A stretch of DNA of 64,000 bases. Origin: Mytilus californianus. Its lineage: Eukaryota > Mollusca > Bivalvia > Mytilida > Mytilidae. Positions 24,181 through 36,499 of this stretch are shown here, in pieces. A program made the position numbers and the translations under genes. The stretch lies in contig NW_026262690.1 in NCBI RefSeq assembly GCF_021869535.1, positions 61,884,995-61,948,994 of the forward strand, read 5' to 3'. How positions within the stretch are numbered: the first letter of the stretch is position 1; each line of letters begins with the position of its first letter. The notes under the pieces were generated by a model. The model made no database searches and had not been told where the DNA came from. It saw nothing but the letters and a program-made list of their open reading frames with translations.

Positions 24181-27100
24181 AAAGAGCAAGGGCAGTGTTA
24201 TTGAAAGTATCTTAGGATACATATAAGACATTATTCAGGATGGTCTACCAAAATATGCTAGTATATTAATATACGAAATTTAAAAAAAAAAAGTTTTAAG
24301 TATACGTGTTAAAAGGGGATATCGGATTATTTCTATTCTAACAAATAAATAAATAAACTGTTACAAGAATAACAATATTATAAAAGATTACTCTTGATGA
24401 TATTAACAAATAACAAAAATGATTTTATATAATAAACTGAAACTATAGAGAAGATATTAGAGGTAGCAATTGGGATGAAATAGATTTGTATAAACGATTT
24501 AACCTTAGTTTAAAATCACATTTGTCTAGAAAGTCTAACTACGTATAATATCAGCATCGTCAAATAATCTACTAGATTAACTCTGCCCCATAAACACTCT
24601 ATTTCGGCATTTTTTTATATTCGTCATCTTATACATATACTCTGTGTTTATGCCAACTTATGACATCTAATATTTTAGGACTGTACTATGTAACCATCTT
24701 AACAAACTTGTGCAGCTACACTTACCAAAAGTTTATGACATATCTTATCTTAGAGGCTTTCGTTAACCGGACGTTAGCCATGGCTTGTAAGGCATGTCCT
24801 CCCAATATGAAATACATCCCTAGAAATACATTCATACCCATATATATTAGATATAAGGTTACCGTAAATATATCTTTTCGGGGGGAGCACAAATTTAATA
24901 AAATAAAATTTTATGCTTTATGTGTTTTTTCGGACATTTTATGCACCTTACAATTTTTTTCTAAGATAAATACCTAAAGACTCAATAAAACATTCTTCAT
25001 AAATCTATTGAAAAAAGTGATTAAAGAGAATAAGCAAACAAAACCTACAAATAAAGAGAGATAATTGGATCATTTATGTTCAGTTTGAGAAATGCACACA
25101 TATTTAAGTCAATTCTATAACTGTTTATTTTAGGACACATTTAATCTGGTCCCCGTCCGGTATTTGAATATCTATTCCGAAGGCAGAGGAAACCTACATA
25201 TAGTCAAACTGTATCGAGCTTTAACACGATTTCCCAACCAACACCCCTATTTTACTGTATAATGTGTTACTTGAATCGAATTTTAATTGCGCAATTTTAA
25301 ATTGGTGGTGGGAAGGGGTTATAAAAAATGACTTCAAGATTGTTTGTCCTAAGAAATTGCTTAAATGAATATTTAAAAAAAATCATTCGTCACATATTGG
25401 AAAGAAGAAGAAAAAAAAGAGAATCTAAAACATTTGAACAATGTATTGATGATTTACTTTTGTAACAGAAGAAATCTTAATTGTTTGGGATGGCTAACAA
25501 AAAAATGAATGACATTAAAAGAAAGACTACAAATAAGAATCAATTGTACTTCAATCATTCCTTTAAACTGAATGCATAGCCTGACGCCGTGCATCATTCA
25601 GTATTTACCACTAATATAATAAAACTAAAAGCTGTCCAAGAGCAACGCTTCCGATCTACAGAGGAAAAAAATGTGATCGATCTTGCGGCTTTACAAAAAT
25701 CATGGAATCTCTTTTAAGAAATTTCAATGGAAGGATACATTTCTTTATCAAAATATTAATTCGTGTTTATTTAGCAATTTACTGAATATAAAATCTTAAT
25801 TAAATTTCATTAGGACTAACCCTACTTAAATGAACTAATTTAACACTTTCTGTAGGACTAGATTCCAACCTCTTTAGAAAGGAGATAATACAGGCTTTGT
25901 CATATTTGGTTGTTATAGACAAATGCTGAAAAACCTTACAGGTGCCATCAGGTGCAACGCTGACGAATAAAAGAGAAAAATATTGCTTAAAATGATTAGT
26001 AAATTTAATGTATTGTTCAGAAAACAAATCACTGTAAAGAAAAGAAACGGGATGTGACCATGTGTAAAGCGTTCTAGCAGTAGTTCGGTATTTTAAAGTT
26101 ATGAGCTTATAAAGAGTCATTTAATCATCTTTCAATTCAAAGTGTATTGCGTCCCTGAAAAAGACATCATATATACATAACCAGTTTCATATGTCAAAAA
26201 TATCTCCGATTAGCTCTATCCATCACATTTAAATAAAAACAGCATCTTAGTTAGAAGGCTTATGTAAAGGTAGGTTAAGTAATTGCAAAAATTGGAATAG
26301 GGAGGCTTTGTTATTAATCAATTGAAACATCTGTAATAACCCTTCAAAATAAAAACATCAAGTTGAATGAAGTATTTGCACTTTTATTCTTCTATACAAA
26401 TCCGCGGTGATCATTTTTCTGGGACATTTAAGAAATATGACATATTAACATATTAATAAGTCGGTTAAAGAGAAAAATGCGACAATTTCATTGGATATAA
26501 AAGGACCAAAAGAAACACTAAAACATAGAATTTGTGTCATTTAGATACATGTACGGACTATTGTTTTTCTATTGTTCTTCAGATTTCCGATTGATCTTTT
26601 CCCGGATATTCTCAAATTTTCCAAAATTTATCTAACGATGCAAATCTGGAACATTGTTTCCTTAGAAAACTATTCAATATTAATAATCTCTAATTGTTAC
26701 GAGATGTCTGTTTTTTAGTGAAGTTGAAGTGTCAAAGCCGCCAACATTTCCGATTGAGTCACCAGGTCATGTCAAATTATTCATTCATGAATTTTGAAAA
26801 TACTATTTCCTACAACATAACCTTGATCTTACTATCTTCCTTAAACATAGGAAATTGACAATTAATGGAGGAGTGCATTTGAAAATTAGAGCGCGCATTT
26901 TAAAGGTGAATATTTATTTCAGAAGCGGATAGGAAAGCTGAATGTGCTGAAATCAAAATCCGAAAATAACAGTAAGATCTTATAAATGTACGGGAGGAAA
27001 CTGCTCGATAAGTCCATCTTTTGCTCCTTGAATTTGAAAATGACCAATTATTTTAAATAAATCAATTATCCTCCCTCAGATGTTCTCATGATATTATTCT

Positions 27101-27351
27101 GCCAGATTTCAGTAATCATATCCTTGAAATTTGTCTAACCTATTTACTCTTTGCCTTCAAACCTTGTGCACTTAAGGACAACCGACAAACTGTTAAAAGT
27201 GCTTCATTTTGAGATTTTTATGTTAGTGAAATAACTTTTTGGGGTAAGATTGTTGCTTATATCAAATTTCACCAAAAAACTACAGGTAAAATGGTCATTT
27301 TTGGTCAAATATGTCAATAATGAAATCACGAAGGTCATTTCCGCACTAGGT

Positions 27352-27397
<46 letters not shown>

Positions 27398-29261
27398 TAT
27401 ATCCTCATAATCATTTTTCAATAGAGTAAGCCAAATGTTCGAACGATTGAATTTTTCTGTTATTTTTGCACGGATCTTGTTTTCCTCCTTTCATAATTTA
27501 TATAAGATGATATGTTTAGATAAGGGATTTATATACGAATACGTGTGCAATATACTTATGGCTGATTCATTTCGTTGATTTAAACAAATATCTTTAAACT
27601 CAACTAAAAGAGTCAACCGCATTTGTGTAAGTCGCAATCCCAATCTTCTTGTTCACACGACTCATTGTCAGACATTTACATTTATAAGCAACAACCTTTG
27701 TGTCATTGAGAGTCCGAGTTTTTAGCGGTATTCGTCATCCTCATTTTTAAATCAATGTGCCCGGCTTTTGTGGACTGTTGTTTATCTTTTCGTCTCTGTT
27801 ATTCTTTTCGTTATGATATTTCTGTCTTCTTTGACTTGTTATTTCTACGCCTTGTTTTCTTCTCCATTTTTTTTCTATTTTGTTGTTTTAACCTCCACCT
27901 TTTCCCCTATCCATGTCCCGATTTGGGTAATTCTGGAAAATCACTACATTGTATATAATTATTTCAAAGGGAGTAAAATACGTCTAGTTTTGCAAAAATG
28001 TAGCAGCACGGGTAAATGCACGTTTATTTTTTTACTTATTCCTTTACATGTACCAAACTTTTAGTTCCAAGAAACTCAATAGTCTAGCATGATAGGAATG
28101 GCATATGACTGATCGAATTCCTGTGTCTGAATAAGATCTCTTCCTTCTGTTCTTTGTTTTAATGTCTGTAAATTTAACATATCAAGTTGAACGTTTTTAT
28201 TCCACTCTGTAAATATAATTTAATAGATCTTTTTAACTTCAGCAGGAAATTAAACTAACTAATGAAACGGAGCTATTGATTTCTTATAATATGTCTCCAG
28301 TTTACTTCTTAATTATCAGTTTTGATAAATATTTTATAAATCACAGTAAAAATTCTAGATGAAATTTCAGATAACTATTAGGTAATTTATTGCTTTGATG
28401 CTATTTTATTTTTAATTGGTACTTTATCGGTAAATTATATGGAGGAGAGATTTAAAAATTAGCACATTAAATACTTCCTCTTTTAGTAAATTGGTCGTCA
28501 TTTATTTCTTTAATATGTTTGACATGTGTCGATCTTGTTTCAATATGTTGCTAACCATACTTAACGTTTTAAATAAGGTATATAAATCGTTATTAAAAAT
28601 TTACCAACCCTTTATTCTTTTAGCATTTAAGAAAACATCCTCTTTTTAAAAAAATCATACTGTAGTGGCCAAATATGGCAAAAATCGATCAAAGATGAAC
28701 GTCGTTAAAGTTGACAAGACGAGTCGCCTTGCTTTACCAGTATATGTGTTTATTTCAGTTCCATCATGCTGTATGCTATGACGAAAAAATATTTACTGAG
28801 CTAAATAAAACTTTGGTGCTGTCTACAAGCCGCAATAATAAGTACAAACTGCAGACACTAATTCTGTCTCTGAACAGAGAAAACAAACATGTTTTTTTTT
28901 TGTTAATGATTAAAAAAAAAGACACAAAACAAGAGCTTAAACCCGAAGACACTGTCTAATTGGGTCAAGAACCCCACTCGTCAGAAAAGGGTAAATTCCA
29001 CTGTTTGCTAAAAAACGTGAAACATCATGCTGCAACTGTATGTGTAATTAAAGTAAACATAGCAACCTATATAAGAGTGTAGGATGCAACGAAGTTAATG
29101 ACAGCATTCTTTAATACGATTTAAAATATTGTTCATCAACATTTTCTTTTTGTGCAACTTTTATGCTTTTATTTCAGATTTATGTGCTTTTCTGTACCGA
29201 TTTTTCTGCGCATTTGGTTAGTCCAATGACCGAGATAAAAGGGGTTGGTTAAGCTTTCAAA
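24181..29261. other. AT-rich stretch, no recognised gene
   Basis: The only discrete feature is the (AT)n run at 27,353-27,394. Isolated ORFs of about 100 codons at 24,660-24,977 (+), 25,800-26,120 (-) and 27,768-28,064 (+) have no motif I recognise and are in AT-rich sequence where such lengths occur by chance. Confidence 0.5.
27353..27394. repeat. (AT)n microsatellite
   Basis: About 20 uninterrupted AT dinucleotides between AGGTAG and GCTATATCC. Confidence 0.97.
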
Positions 29262-29345
29262 GAACTAAGTTAACCCTACAATCTCATGTGACTATGCCAA
29301 GTCGGGACAAACGTCAGCGGTTGTCTTGTGTCATATATCTTGATG
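29262..29345 (-). repeat. M1 repeat, degenerate fragment
   Basis: AAGTTAACCCTACAATCTCA, then CCAAGTCGGGACAAACGTC and GGTTGTC match the TTTAACCCC..ACATTC..CCCAAGTCAGGAGCC..GGTTGTC part of M1 with many substitutions. Confidence 0.55.
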
Positions 29346-29984
29346 TTTTTTTTATTTGGAGAATTTGGGGTATATGGCATATCTATGATAATTGCTGTTT
29401 AAATTCATTCATAACATTTCTAGACGATTGAAAGCCTAAGTTAGAGGCTTATAACTATAAAACTTGTTAATTTACTAAATCTAACATGTTTTGTTAATTT
29501 TGATGAAACATTTCTTACTATTTTCTGATAACCTGAAAATTCAACGACGTACCAAAGTCAATGGAGTCAACATTTATTCAAAGACCAAATATTGATTAAT
29601 TGCTAATAGTAAGACCTATCGCACTTGACAAAACTTTCCGTGATATAGATATAAGTGTTGTCTACTTTTGATTTTCTTTGATCTAGACATAAATACATTT
29701 TGTACTTTACAAATTTTACCACGCATATATACATTAATTTATTGAGCAAGATATATAAGCATTTATACTCATATTTGTAATAAATGAATTTGCTAGTATA
29801 CCGTTGGCATACTTCTGGTGTACAGTTCTAAGTTTTTTCTGGCGCACAATTATGGCACACAATCGGTACCTCTTATAACAATTCAAATTATAAAAAGATT
29901 TTTCGTGTTTTAAATTTAATCTCGGGTTATATGAAACATACAATAAATCAAATGTAAAGGAGGATGAAATGATTCAGTTGTTTA

Positions 29985-31085
29985 TGAGTTGCCGTCACCA
30001 ACAACAGGTCACCATATGGCCTTAATCAATGACCAAACCCATAATGTATATTTTAGTTAACAAAATGTAAAACAATTCAAAAGAGAAAAACATCTGATTA
30101 ATGATTAATACAATAACCGAAAAATAGTTACTGATGACAGCTTCCAACGACAACCACTAGATTACAGGCTCCTGAATTGAAAGTTACTTTTAAAAATACT
30201 TCTGAGGGATTTAAAATATATGTGAGTGTTCAAACCCTCCCCTCACTTTGGAGAGTGATGTAATAACACAACAGAAAAACAAAACTGTGTAAAAATTGGT
30301 CAGGCTCAAATGGCTGGGTTAGAGTTCCAAAGATCGGGGTTAAAACAAAAATTGTTAGCATCTTTTGAATTTTTTTACTGAAGACTTAGTTCCTAAGTTA
30401 TGGACAAAAAAATATTCAAACAATTTTATAACAGCAGGTGCACAACTTCAATATGTGTGCAATCATTCTGTGAAGCCAGTTTCAAAGATTTGGATTAAAA
30501 ACTGTAGCGGGCGTTGATCACTCAAAATTGGCACCGCCTTTATCAAATTTCATGAATAATGACCGAAATTCGGAAAAATAACAAAAAAATCCTTTGACAA
30601 TTCTCTAATAGCAGGTGCAAACCTTATGCATGTGTGCAATCTTTCAGTGAAGTTTCACAAATTTTAGTAAAAAAGTGAAGGAGGGGTGATTTCATAAAAT
30701 AAATACCTTCTTCGTAAATTTTTCTGATAAATTACCAAGTTCCAAAGTCTGCAAAAATGGGAACAAATTCCTCAAACTCCATAATAGCAGATGCACAGTT
30801 TCATTGTGTGTTCAATCTTTCTGTGACGTTTCAAGGATTTGGATTGAAAATATAAGAGGAGTTGATTTCAAAAATAAGGAACCCTTTTCCCCGCCTGCCC
30901 GCCCGACATTATCATATTGTAAGCTGGTTTTGGACTTCGTCCAACCCAGCCAAAAATCAGTTGGAAAAGGCTCGACTCGTCAGATCAGTACTAAGCACAA
31001 AAAAAAATAACAAAAAGACAAAAGGTGCAAAGTAACGATCTATAAGAGTACATAGCAACAGAAGCTAGACCAAAGCCCAATTTCA
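29985..31085 (+). repeat. M1 repeat interrupted by a tandem-repeat block
   Basis: Left part, 29,985-30,310: AGGTCACCATATGGCCTTAA, AAAATGTAAAACAATTCAAA, CAACGACAACCACTAGATTA and the AACCCTCCCCTCACTTTGG block. Right part, about 30,945-31,085: AAAAATCAGTTGGAAAAGGC, GTCAGATCAGTACTAAGCAC and a GATCTATAAGAGTACATAGC tail. Between them lies a block of ~175-bp repeats that M1 lacks elsewhere in the window. The copy is old (many indels). Confidence 0.75.
30425..30890. repeat. ~175-bp diverged tandem repeat, 3 copies
   Basis: The landmark AATAGCAGGTGCA (or GATGCA) followed by TGTGTGCAATCWTTCWGTGA recurs at about 30,431, 30,608 and 30,783. Each is followed by a TTTGGATT-like and then a GTTGAT segment. 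Spacing is about 176 then 174 bp. Copies are roughly 70-75% alike, so the array is old. Confidence 0.8.
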
Positions 31086-32245
31086 ACTAATAAATAACTA
31101 TGTTTCCAGGACTATGATATCAATTAGTACACATCCATCGGTTTTAAGACGTCTTTAGCAATCTGAGAAAAGCACAAGCTTATGCAATGCCAAAATAAGT
31201 CCAGTTCACTAATTCTAGGAATGAGTTTGCTGCAAATACGTCACATTTATAAGAGTTAATTTAATGATTCGATATCTGAGGGACAATCATTCTTGTAAAC
31301 GTGAAAAACCAACTTTATTGTTTCAATTATAAAAAAGTTAAGTTACATCTGTAAGAATAAAAATGCGTATCAAATAGCAATTATCGTGATAACGCTAAAG
31401 ATGGAAGAAGGTTTGTTTCGAAAACGCATTATGGCAATTTTGGGACAAGTAATTATGTGGTACCTTACGCCCAGTATTGTACCAACATTTTTTTTCAAAA
31501 CATGTAGTGTGTTTTTTCTTTGAATGATGATAGGTCAACCCAATTGAACGCATTACTCACTACGAGGAGGACTTATAGAAAATATGATGTTAAATCCAAT
31601 TTACTGGCCGGAGATTCAGACAATCCTTTACTCTAGTCGGGCACGATATCACGATATCACGATATCAACATCAAGTTCATGTCAACACGATTAAATGAAA
31701 CTAATAAATAATTCTACATGTTTGCAGAGTCTGCTAGTGCCATGGCCGTCCCTCAATATATCGAAACAAATCATCGTGAAAAAATAAGTAACGGCGATCA
31801 AGCATATTGCGATCGGATCGTTAAGAAAATATTTTCGAAAAGACACATGCAAGGTCAGAATAATTGAATTATAAGAACAAATATTGGAAAATATAAAAAT
31901 GTCTGTCAAAACGGTTCAACATTATGATCAGTATTGGAGTAAAATCAAACTTCAAACATTAGCGTTTTTTACAGTAATGCAAAAGGCCTCATCAACATTT
32001 CAATGACATACAAAACGTAAACGTAGATTGTTTTCATAATATGAATGATAGAATTACTTTTTTCTAAACAATGTCGCCCTAAAAAGATGCGAAAGATACA
32101 AAGGGGACATTCAAACCTCACAAGTCAGAGAGAAAATGACAACGTCATAGCACAAAAAACAGAAAGACGACGAAAAGATAAACAAGTCCACATAACAATA
32201 CAAAGAAATCTGAAGTTTACTATTTTCACCAGCTCCTAAAGTATC
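31086..32245. other. No recognised gene
   Basis: AT-rich. A short (CACGATAT)3 run lies at 31,643-31,667. A 72-codon minus ORF at 31,691-31,909 is unrecognised. Confidence 0.45.
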
Positions 32246-32249
32246 TCGT

Positions 32250-32310
32250 CCTGAACATTCATGAAATATTTGCCACTGGACATTAAGCAACCAGTAATCA
32301 ATCAATCAAT
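32250..32310 (+). repeat. Dispersed repeat tail T, copy 1
   Basis: CCTGAACATTCATGAAATAT, TTGCCACTGGACATTAAGCA, then ACCAGTAATCAATCAATCAAT. A related tail is at 41,490-41,545, a shorter one at 44,601-44,640, and a decayed one at 61,250-61,294. The shared (CAAT)n end suggests a SINE or LINE 3' end; the family is not identified. Confidence 0.65.
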
Positions 32311-32797
32311 CCTTAAATTATTGTGCAGTAGCTTATTTTTAAATAATTCGCTATGTTATGTGGTGCCTTTTGTGTATTCAAGGATAGTATACAAATCCTT
32401 TGTGTATTCTGATAAAAAATACTGTATTTTTAGTTAACCTTATGCACAGTATTATTGGGTAATAATAATTAATTTTGACAGACACGTTTGCTTTTTATTG
32501 ATTTGCTCTCTGCCTTTTGGTAATACAACGGATTTTCAATAGATTTAAAGTTGAATTGTTTTTAAATACCTTCACGATCCGAAACCTGATCTCTCATATT
32601 CCGATTAAAATACTAACCATAAGTTACAACTTATTCTTTCGCGATCATTTTTCTCGATATAGAGAATGGATCGTGTTTCGATTTACTATCGGTATCGTTT
32701 TTCAAATTGTTTTTGTTGATTAATCTTTGATTCTTGAATGGTGTTGAATTTCTTCCTATTTTATTTGTTAAATAAAGAATACTGTGTAAATATAAAT

Positions 32798-33080
32798 AAG
32801 AAGATGTGGTCAATGAGACAACTCTCCATCCAAGTCAAAACCAACGGTCTAATCTATATAAAAAACGAGAAACGAGAAACACTTATGAACCACACCAACA
32901 AACGACAACCACTGAACAACAGGCTCCTGACTTAGGACAGGTGCATAAAAATGCAGCGGGTTTAAACGTTTTAACAGGCGCCAACCTTCACCCTAACCTG
33001 AGACAGTAGTGTAACATTACAACATAAAAAGACACACTATAAAATATCAATTGAAATGGCTTAACTCGATCAAAAAGACA
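32798..33080 (+). repeat. M1 repeat, internally deleted copy
   Basis: GAAGATGTGGTCAATGAGAC has lost about 9 bp of the usual GTATGANTGCC segment. It passes to CCAAGTCAAAACCAACGGTC, CAACAAACGACAACCACTGA, CAGGCTCCTGACTTAGGACA and AACCTTCACCCTAACCTGAG. Plus orientation. Confidence 0.85.
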
Positions 33081-33159
33081 TTTAAACAAAAACAAGTAAA
33101 CATACGCTGGACAAATAAGTTTGATCTATGACACAATATAAATACAATATTAATAAAAA

Positions 33160-33203
33160 AAGATGTAGGAACAGTGTCAAAAAGACAACTCTAACCTGAA
33201 AAA
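33160..33203 (+). repeat. M1 repeat, 5' stub
   Basis: AAAAAAGATGTAGGAACAGT, then a GTCAAAAAGACAACTCTAACC-like block resembles the M1 5' end. It is too diverged to follow further. Confidence 0.5.
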
Positions 33204-33205
33204 AA

Positions 33206-34578
33206 ATGGCGTTAAACAAAACAACGTACACAAGTAAATTTGAATATAATAAATTTGTTGTTAGGAGTACGGAAGTAAACACTTTTTACAAAATTAATAA
33301 ATTTGTTGTTCACAGTACGAGTACAGAAGTGAAACTTTATCGTCAAAATAAATACTTATCAAAGGTGGTACATATTAAAAAAAGTGAGACGAGATATAAC
33401 ACAAAAGATTATAAAATAAACAGTATTTTATCTCTTACAGGAAGAAACCAAAATCATTTAATCACGTTAATATTAACTTAACACGTTTCTCATCTCACGT
33501 GGCATTGTCTTTATCTTTGTTTTTTCTGTGGTTGATTTCAATTTATGAGTTTGTTTGTTATTTGTTATTTGCTTTGTTTTTTTTTTCTGAAAAAAATATC
33601 TGTATGTGATCAATGTTATTCGGTTCAACAGTCATCGACTTTTTCTTAACAAAATCTTAAGATTGAAACAGTTACGGATAAATCAGTTGTACAAATAAAC
33701 CACCAATGTTTGTCATCAGATTTTATGTAGATATAGTAATGGGTTTCATCAAGGCAGGTTCTATTCCGAATAGACTTAATAATGTATATCAACAACAGGA
33801 TTACTACATAAATTAGAAGGTAAACTAATTGTGAAATTGTCATGCAAGTGTAAAATATTTGGAATTGTTTCTGAATATTAAAAACTGGTATGAAATGGTA
33901 ATGTTCAAATATATAGAGTAGAGGAATTTAATATTCGTAAAAAATAATCTCTTAAACCTTTTTACGAAAATGTTCTCTATTATTTTATAAGTATAGTTAA
34001 AAAGAAAGGTAAGGGAAAATCGCTAAGATTTATACGAAACAATGCATACAACTGATGGTAATCTGTACACGAAAAAATGTATGTACATTTTCATTTATAC
34101 AGTACAGAATTTACAGCAGGTTTTTTACATTCTTGATTTTAGTAACTGAAACTTACAAATGTAAAGCGCGTGATACCGTCGATACATGGTAAACAAATAA
34201 ATTTTAAAAATCTATAGAAATTTTTCCATGATGATTATTACAATTTTTTTTATATATGTGTCTTATATTTTTTCATATTAACTGTGATGGTAAGAATCGA
34301 ATGACGATTCTGTAAATTGAGAGCGGTACGAAATTAAGTGACTGAGCACATTTCGAGCAAGAAGGGCTTCCGCTTCATGTAAGATACACATACGTCATAC
34401 CTCATTTGCATTCATATTGCAGAAAGCTTAACAAAATAACGTATTGACTGAGTGAAAGTCTTTTATTTATATATTATATATATATATTTGTAAATACTGC
34501 TTTATGGAAATGGACTTCAATGTTGTTTCTGTGTATTTTACATTGTATTTTGCAAGATTTTTAATATATATAGAACAA
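33206..34578. other. No recognised gene
   Basis: Two similar segments, AATAAATTTGTTGTTAGGAG (33,247) and AATAAATTTGTTGTTCACAG (33,296), form a short ~49-bp direct repeat that also carries AGTACGGAAGT / AGTACAGAAGT. Otherwise AT-rich with nothing identified. Confidence 0.45.
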
Positions 34579-34656
34579 ACAAAAAATTGCGAAAGCAAAA
34601 TTACAGATCTAACATTGTTGGGCTCATGTTTAGAAGACTTATATATATAAATGTGT
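34579..34656 (+). repeat. SINE body fragment, 5'-truncated
   Basis: AAAAAATTGCGAAAGCAAAA, TTACAGATCTAACATTGTTG, then GGCTCATGTTTAGAAGAC and a (TA)n end. It matches the non-tRNA body of the complete element at 34,809-34,984, without its head. Confidence 0.75.
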
Positions 34657-34808
34657 ATATAACATTATCATCCTTTACGACAGACAAAATAGCTGATCTG
34701 AAAGGTACACCATCTACTTGCCACTATACATCATGTACTGTGTTACAACCCTAGATAAAGCCAACGAGGAAAGACATAACATCGACTACCGAAAGCTATA
34801 TTTTTATG

Positions 34809-34984
34809 TAGCCTAGCTAGTCAAGTGGTCTAGGGCGCTGGAAACGGTGCAGGCGTTGTTGCCACGATGTCACAGAAGCAAGGGTTCGAATCCCGCTGAG
34901 GGAAGTAAAAAAATTTGCTAACGCAAATTTTGAAGATCTTACATTGTTGGGCTAGATTTGAGACGAGTTATATGTATATATATA
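34809..34984 (+). mobile_element. tRNA-derived SINE abutting the hammerhead array
   Basis: The head 34,809-34,903 is tRNA-like. An A-box region TAGTCAAGTGGTCTAGGGCG (about 34,819-34,838) resembles a Leu-type D arm. A perfect B box GGTTCGAATCC sits at 34,883-34,893 inside GGGTTCGAATCCCGC. The spacing suggests a long variable arm. The body follows (TTTGCTAACGCAAATTTTGA, TTACATTGTTGGGCT, GACGAGTTATATG) and ends in (TA)n. The first array base lies immediately after the tail. I call it a SINE rather than a tRNA gene because the acceptor ends do not pair well and a second body fragment is present nearby. Confidence 0.75.
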
Positions 34985-34992
34985 GATTCCTA

Positions 34993-35022
34993 ACATCACT
35001 GAAAAGACATTAATTGTCGAAA
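34993..35022 (+). ncRNA. Broken hammerhead at array start
   Basis: ACATCA, CTGAAAA and GACATTAATTGTCGAAA are present, but position G8 of the core is A. The sequence after GAAA jumps to GATCCATTTTG, deleting helix III, the cleavage site and the 3' strand of helix I. Not expected to cleave. Confidence 0.7.
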
Positions 35023-35142
35023 GATCCATTTTGTTACATCTGGTGATCATTTTATTTGGCAATCGACAATGGCAGTCAGCTGGGTTTAAGAACATCCGTT
35101 GTTCGACCTGCTAGTCAAATGCGTTTTGTTAAAATATACTTT

Positions 35143-35421
35143 GTCACTTTTTTGGTCTTTTGGAAAATGTTGTTTGTGCTGTATTTAGACCCCTCTACCA
35201 AGAAATTTGTTTTGCATGCACACGTATAAAAATTGCGGTTTTTATCCAACACAATCATAGGTTTGAACGTTGTTTTCAATTTAGACTTGTTTATGTTTTT
35301 TTCGTTTGGGCTTGTATTATATTTGCCTTTGGGTTTATATGATCCGTTCATCCTTTTTCGACTCTTCAAAATTCAAGAGTCTATCCTAAATTGAGGTATG
35401 CATTTTGTTAAAATATACTTT
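35143..35421 (+). repeat. 279-bp short array unit lacking a hammerhead (first)
   Basis: The unit jumps from CTAAATTGAGGTA directly to TGCATTTTGTTAAAATATAC at 35,399-35,400, losing about 262 bp that include the ribozyme. The same junction occurs at 36,756-36,757, so both short units descend from one deletion. Confidence 0.92.
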
Positions 35422-35715
35422 GTCACTTTTTTGGTCTTTTTTGGAAAATGTTGTTTGTGCTGTATTTAGACCCCTTTACCAAGAAATTTGTTTTGCATGC
35501 ACCCGTATAAAAATTGCGGTTTTTATCCAACGCAATCATAGGTTTGAACATTGTTTTCAATTTAGACTTGTATATACTTTTTTCGTTTGGGCTTGTATTA
35601 TATTTGCCTTCGGGTTTATATGATCCGTTCATCCTATTTCGACTCTTCAATATTCAAGAGTCTATCCTAATTTGAGGTAAATTATATGGCCTTCCAAATA
35701 CCGTTTCGATTCCTG

Positions 35716-35759
35716 ACATCACTGAAGAGACATAAATTGTCGAAATCCGGATATGGTGT
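35716..35759 (+). ncRNA. Hammerhead ribozyme, type I (copy 1, intact core)
   Basis: Helix I is ACAUCA (35,716-35,721) with UGGUGU (35,754-35,759), six pairs including one G-U. Then the core CUGAAGA (35,722-35,728; position 7 is variable in hammerheads), helix II GACA/UGUC with loop UAAAU, and GAAA (35,742-35,745). A short palindromic helix III AUCCGGAU is followed by A17. Predicted cleavage is after 35,753 (AUA, an NUH triplet). All invariant core bases are present. Helix III is too short to be stable alone, as in newt and Penelope hammerheads, so dimeric folding is likely. Confidence 0.87.
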
Positions 35760-36251
35760 ACTAATTTTTACACCTTTTGTTTGCGGTATACCATCTTTTC
35801 CGCAAGTTTATTGTTTTCTGTATTATATTAAATTAATATTCGAGATGACTTTTTTTACATCTGGTGATCATTTTATTTGGCAATCGACAATGGCAGTCAG
35901 CAGGGTTTAAGAACATCCGTTGTTCGACCTGCTAGTCAAATGCGTTTTGTTAAAATATACTTTGTCACTTTTTTGGTCTTTTAGAAATGTTGTTTGTGTT
36001 GTATTTAGACCCCTTTACCAAGAAATTTGTTTTGCATCATGTATAAAAAATGCGGTTTTTATCCAACGCAATCATAGGTTTGAATGTTGTTTTCAATTTA
36101 GACTTGTTTATATTTTTTTCGTTTGGGCTTGTATTATATTTGCCTTTGGGTTTATATGATCCGTTCATCCTATTTCGACTCTTCAAAATTCAAGAGTCTA
36201 TCCTAAATTGAGGTAAATTATATGGCCTTCCAAATACCGTTTCGATTCCTA

Positions 36252-36295
36252 ACATCACTGAAGAGATATTAATTGTCGAAATCCGGATATGGTGT
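36252..36295 (+). ncRNA. Hammerhead ribozyme, type I (copy 2, intact core)
   Basis: Core CTGAAGA at 36,258-36,264. Helix II is GATA/TGTC, keeping four pairs through a G-U. GAAA at 36,278-36,281. Predicted cleavage after 36,289. The monomer from the previous cleavage site is 536 nt. Confidence 0.85.
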
Positions 36296-36499
36296 ACTAA
36301 TTTTTGCACCTTTTGTTTGCGGTATACTATCTTTTCCGCGAGTTTATTGTTTTCTGTTTGATATTAAATTAATATTTAAGATCCATTTTTTTACATCTGG
36401 TGATCATTTTATTTGGCAATCGACGATGGCAGTCAGCAGGGTTTAAGAACATCCGTTGTTCGACCTGCTAGTCAAATGCGTTTTGTTAAAATATACTTT

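Noticed and set aside
24660..24977. 105-codon plus-strand ORF
   Set aside because: No domain, AT-rich composition, no neighbouring exon-like frames; length is compatible with chance in 64 kb of AT-rich DNA.
25800..26120. 106-codon minus-strand ORF
   Set aside because: No recognisable motif or splice context that I could support as a gene or exon.
34809..34903. Functional tRNA-Leu gene
   Set aside because: Good A and B boxes, but the acceptor ends do not pair convincingly, and it is followed by a repeated body and (TA)n tail, so a SINE head is the better reading.
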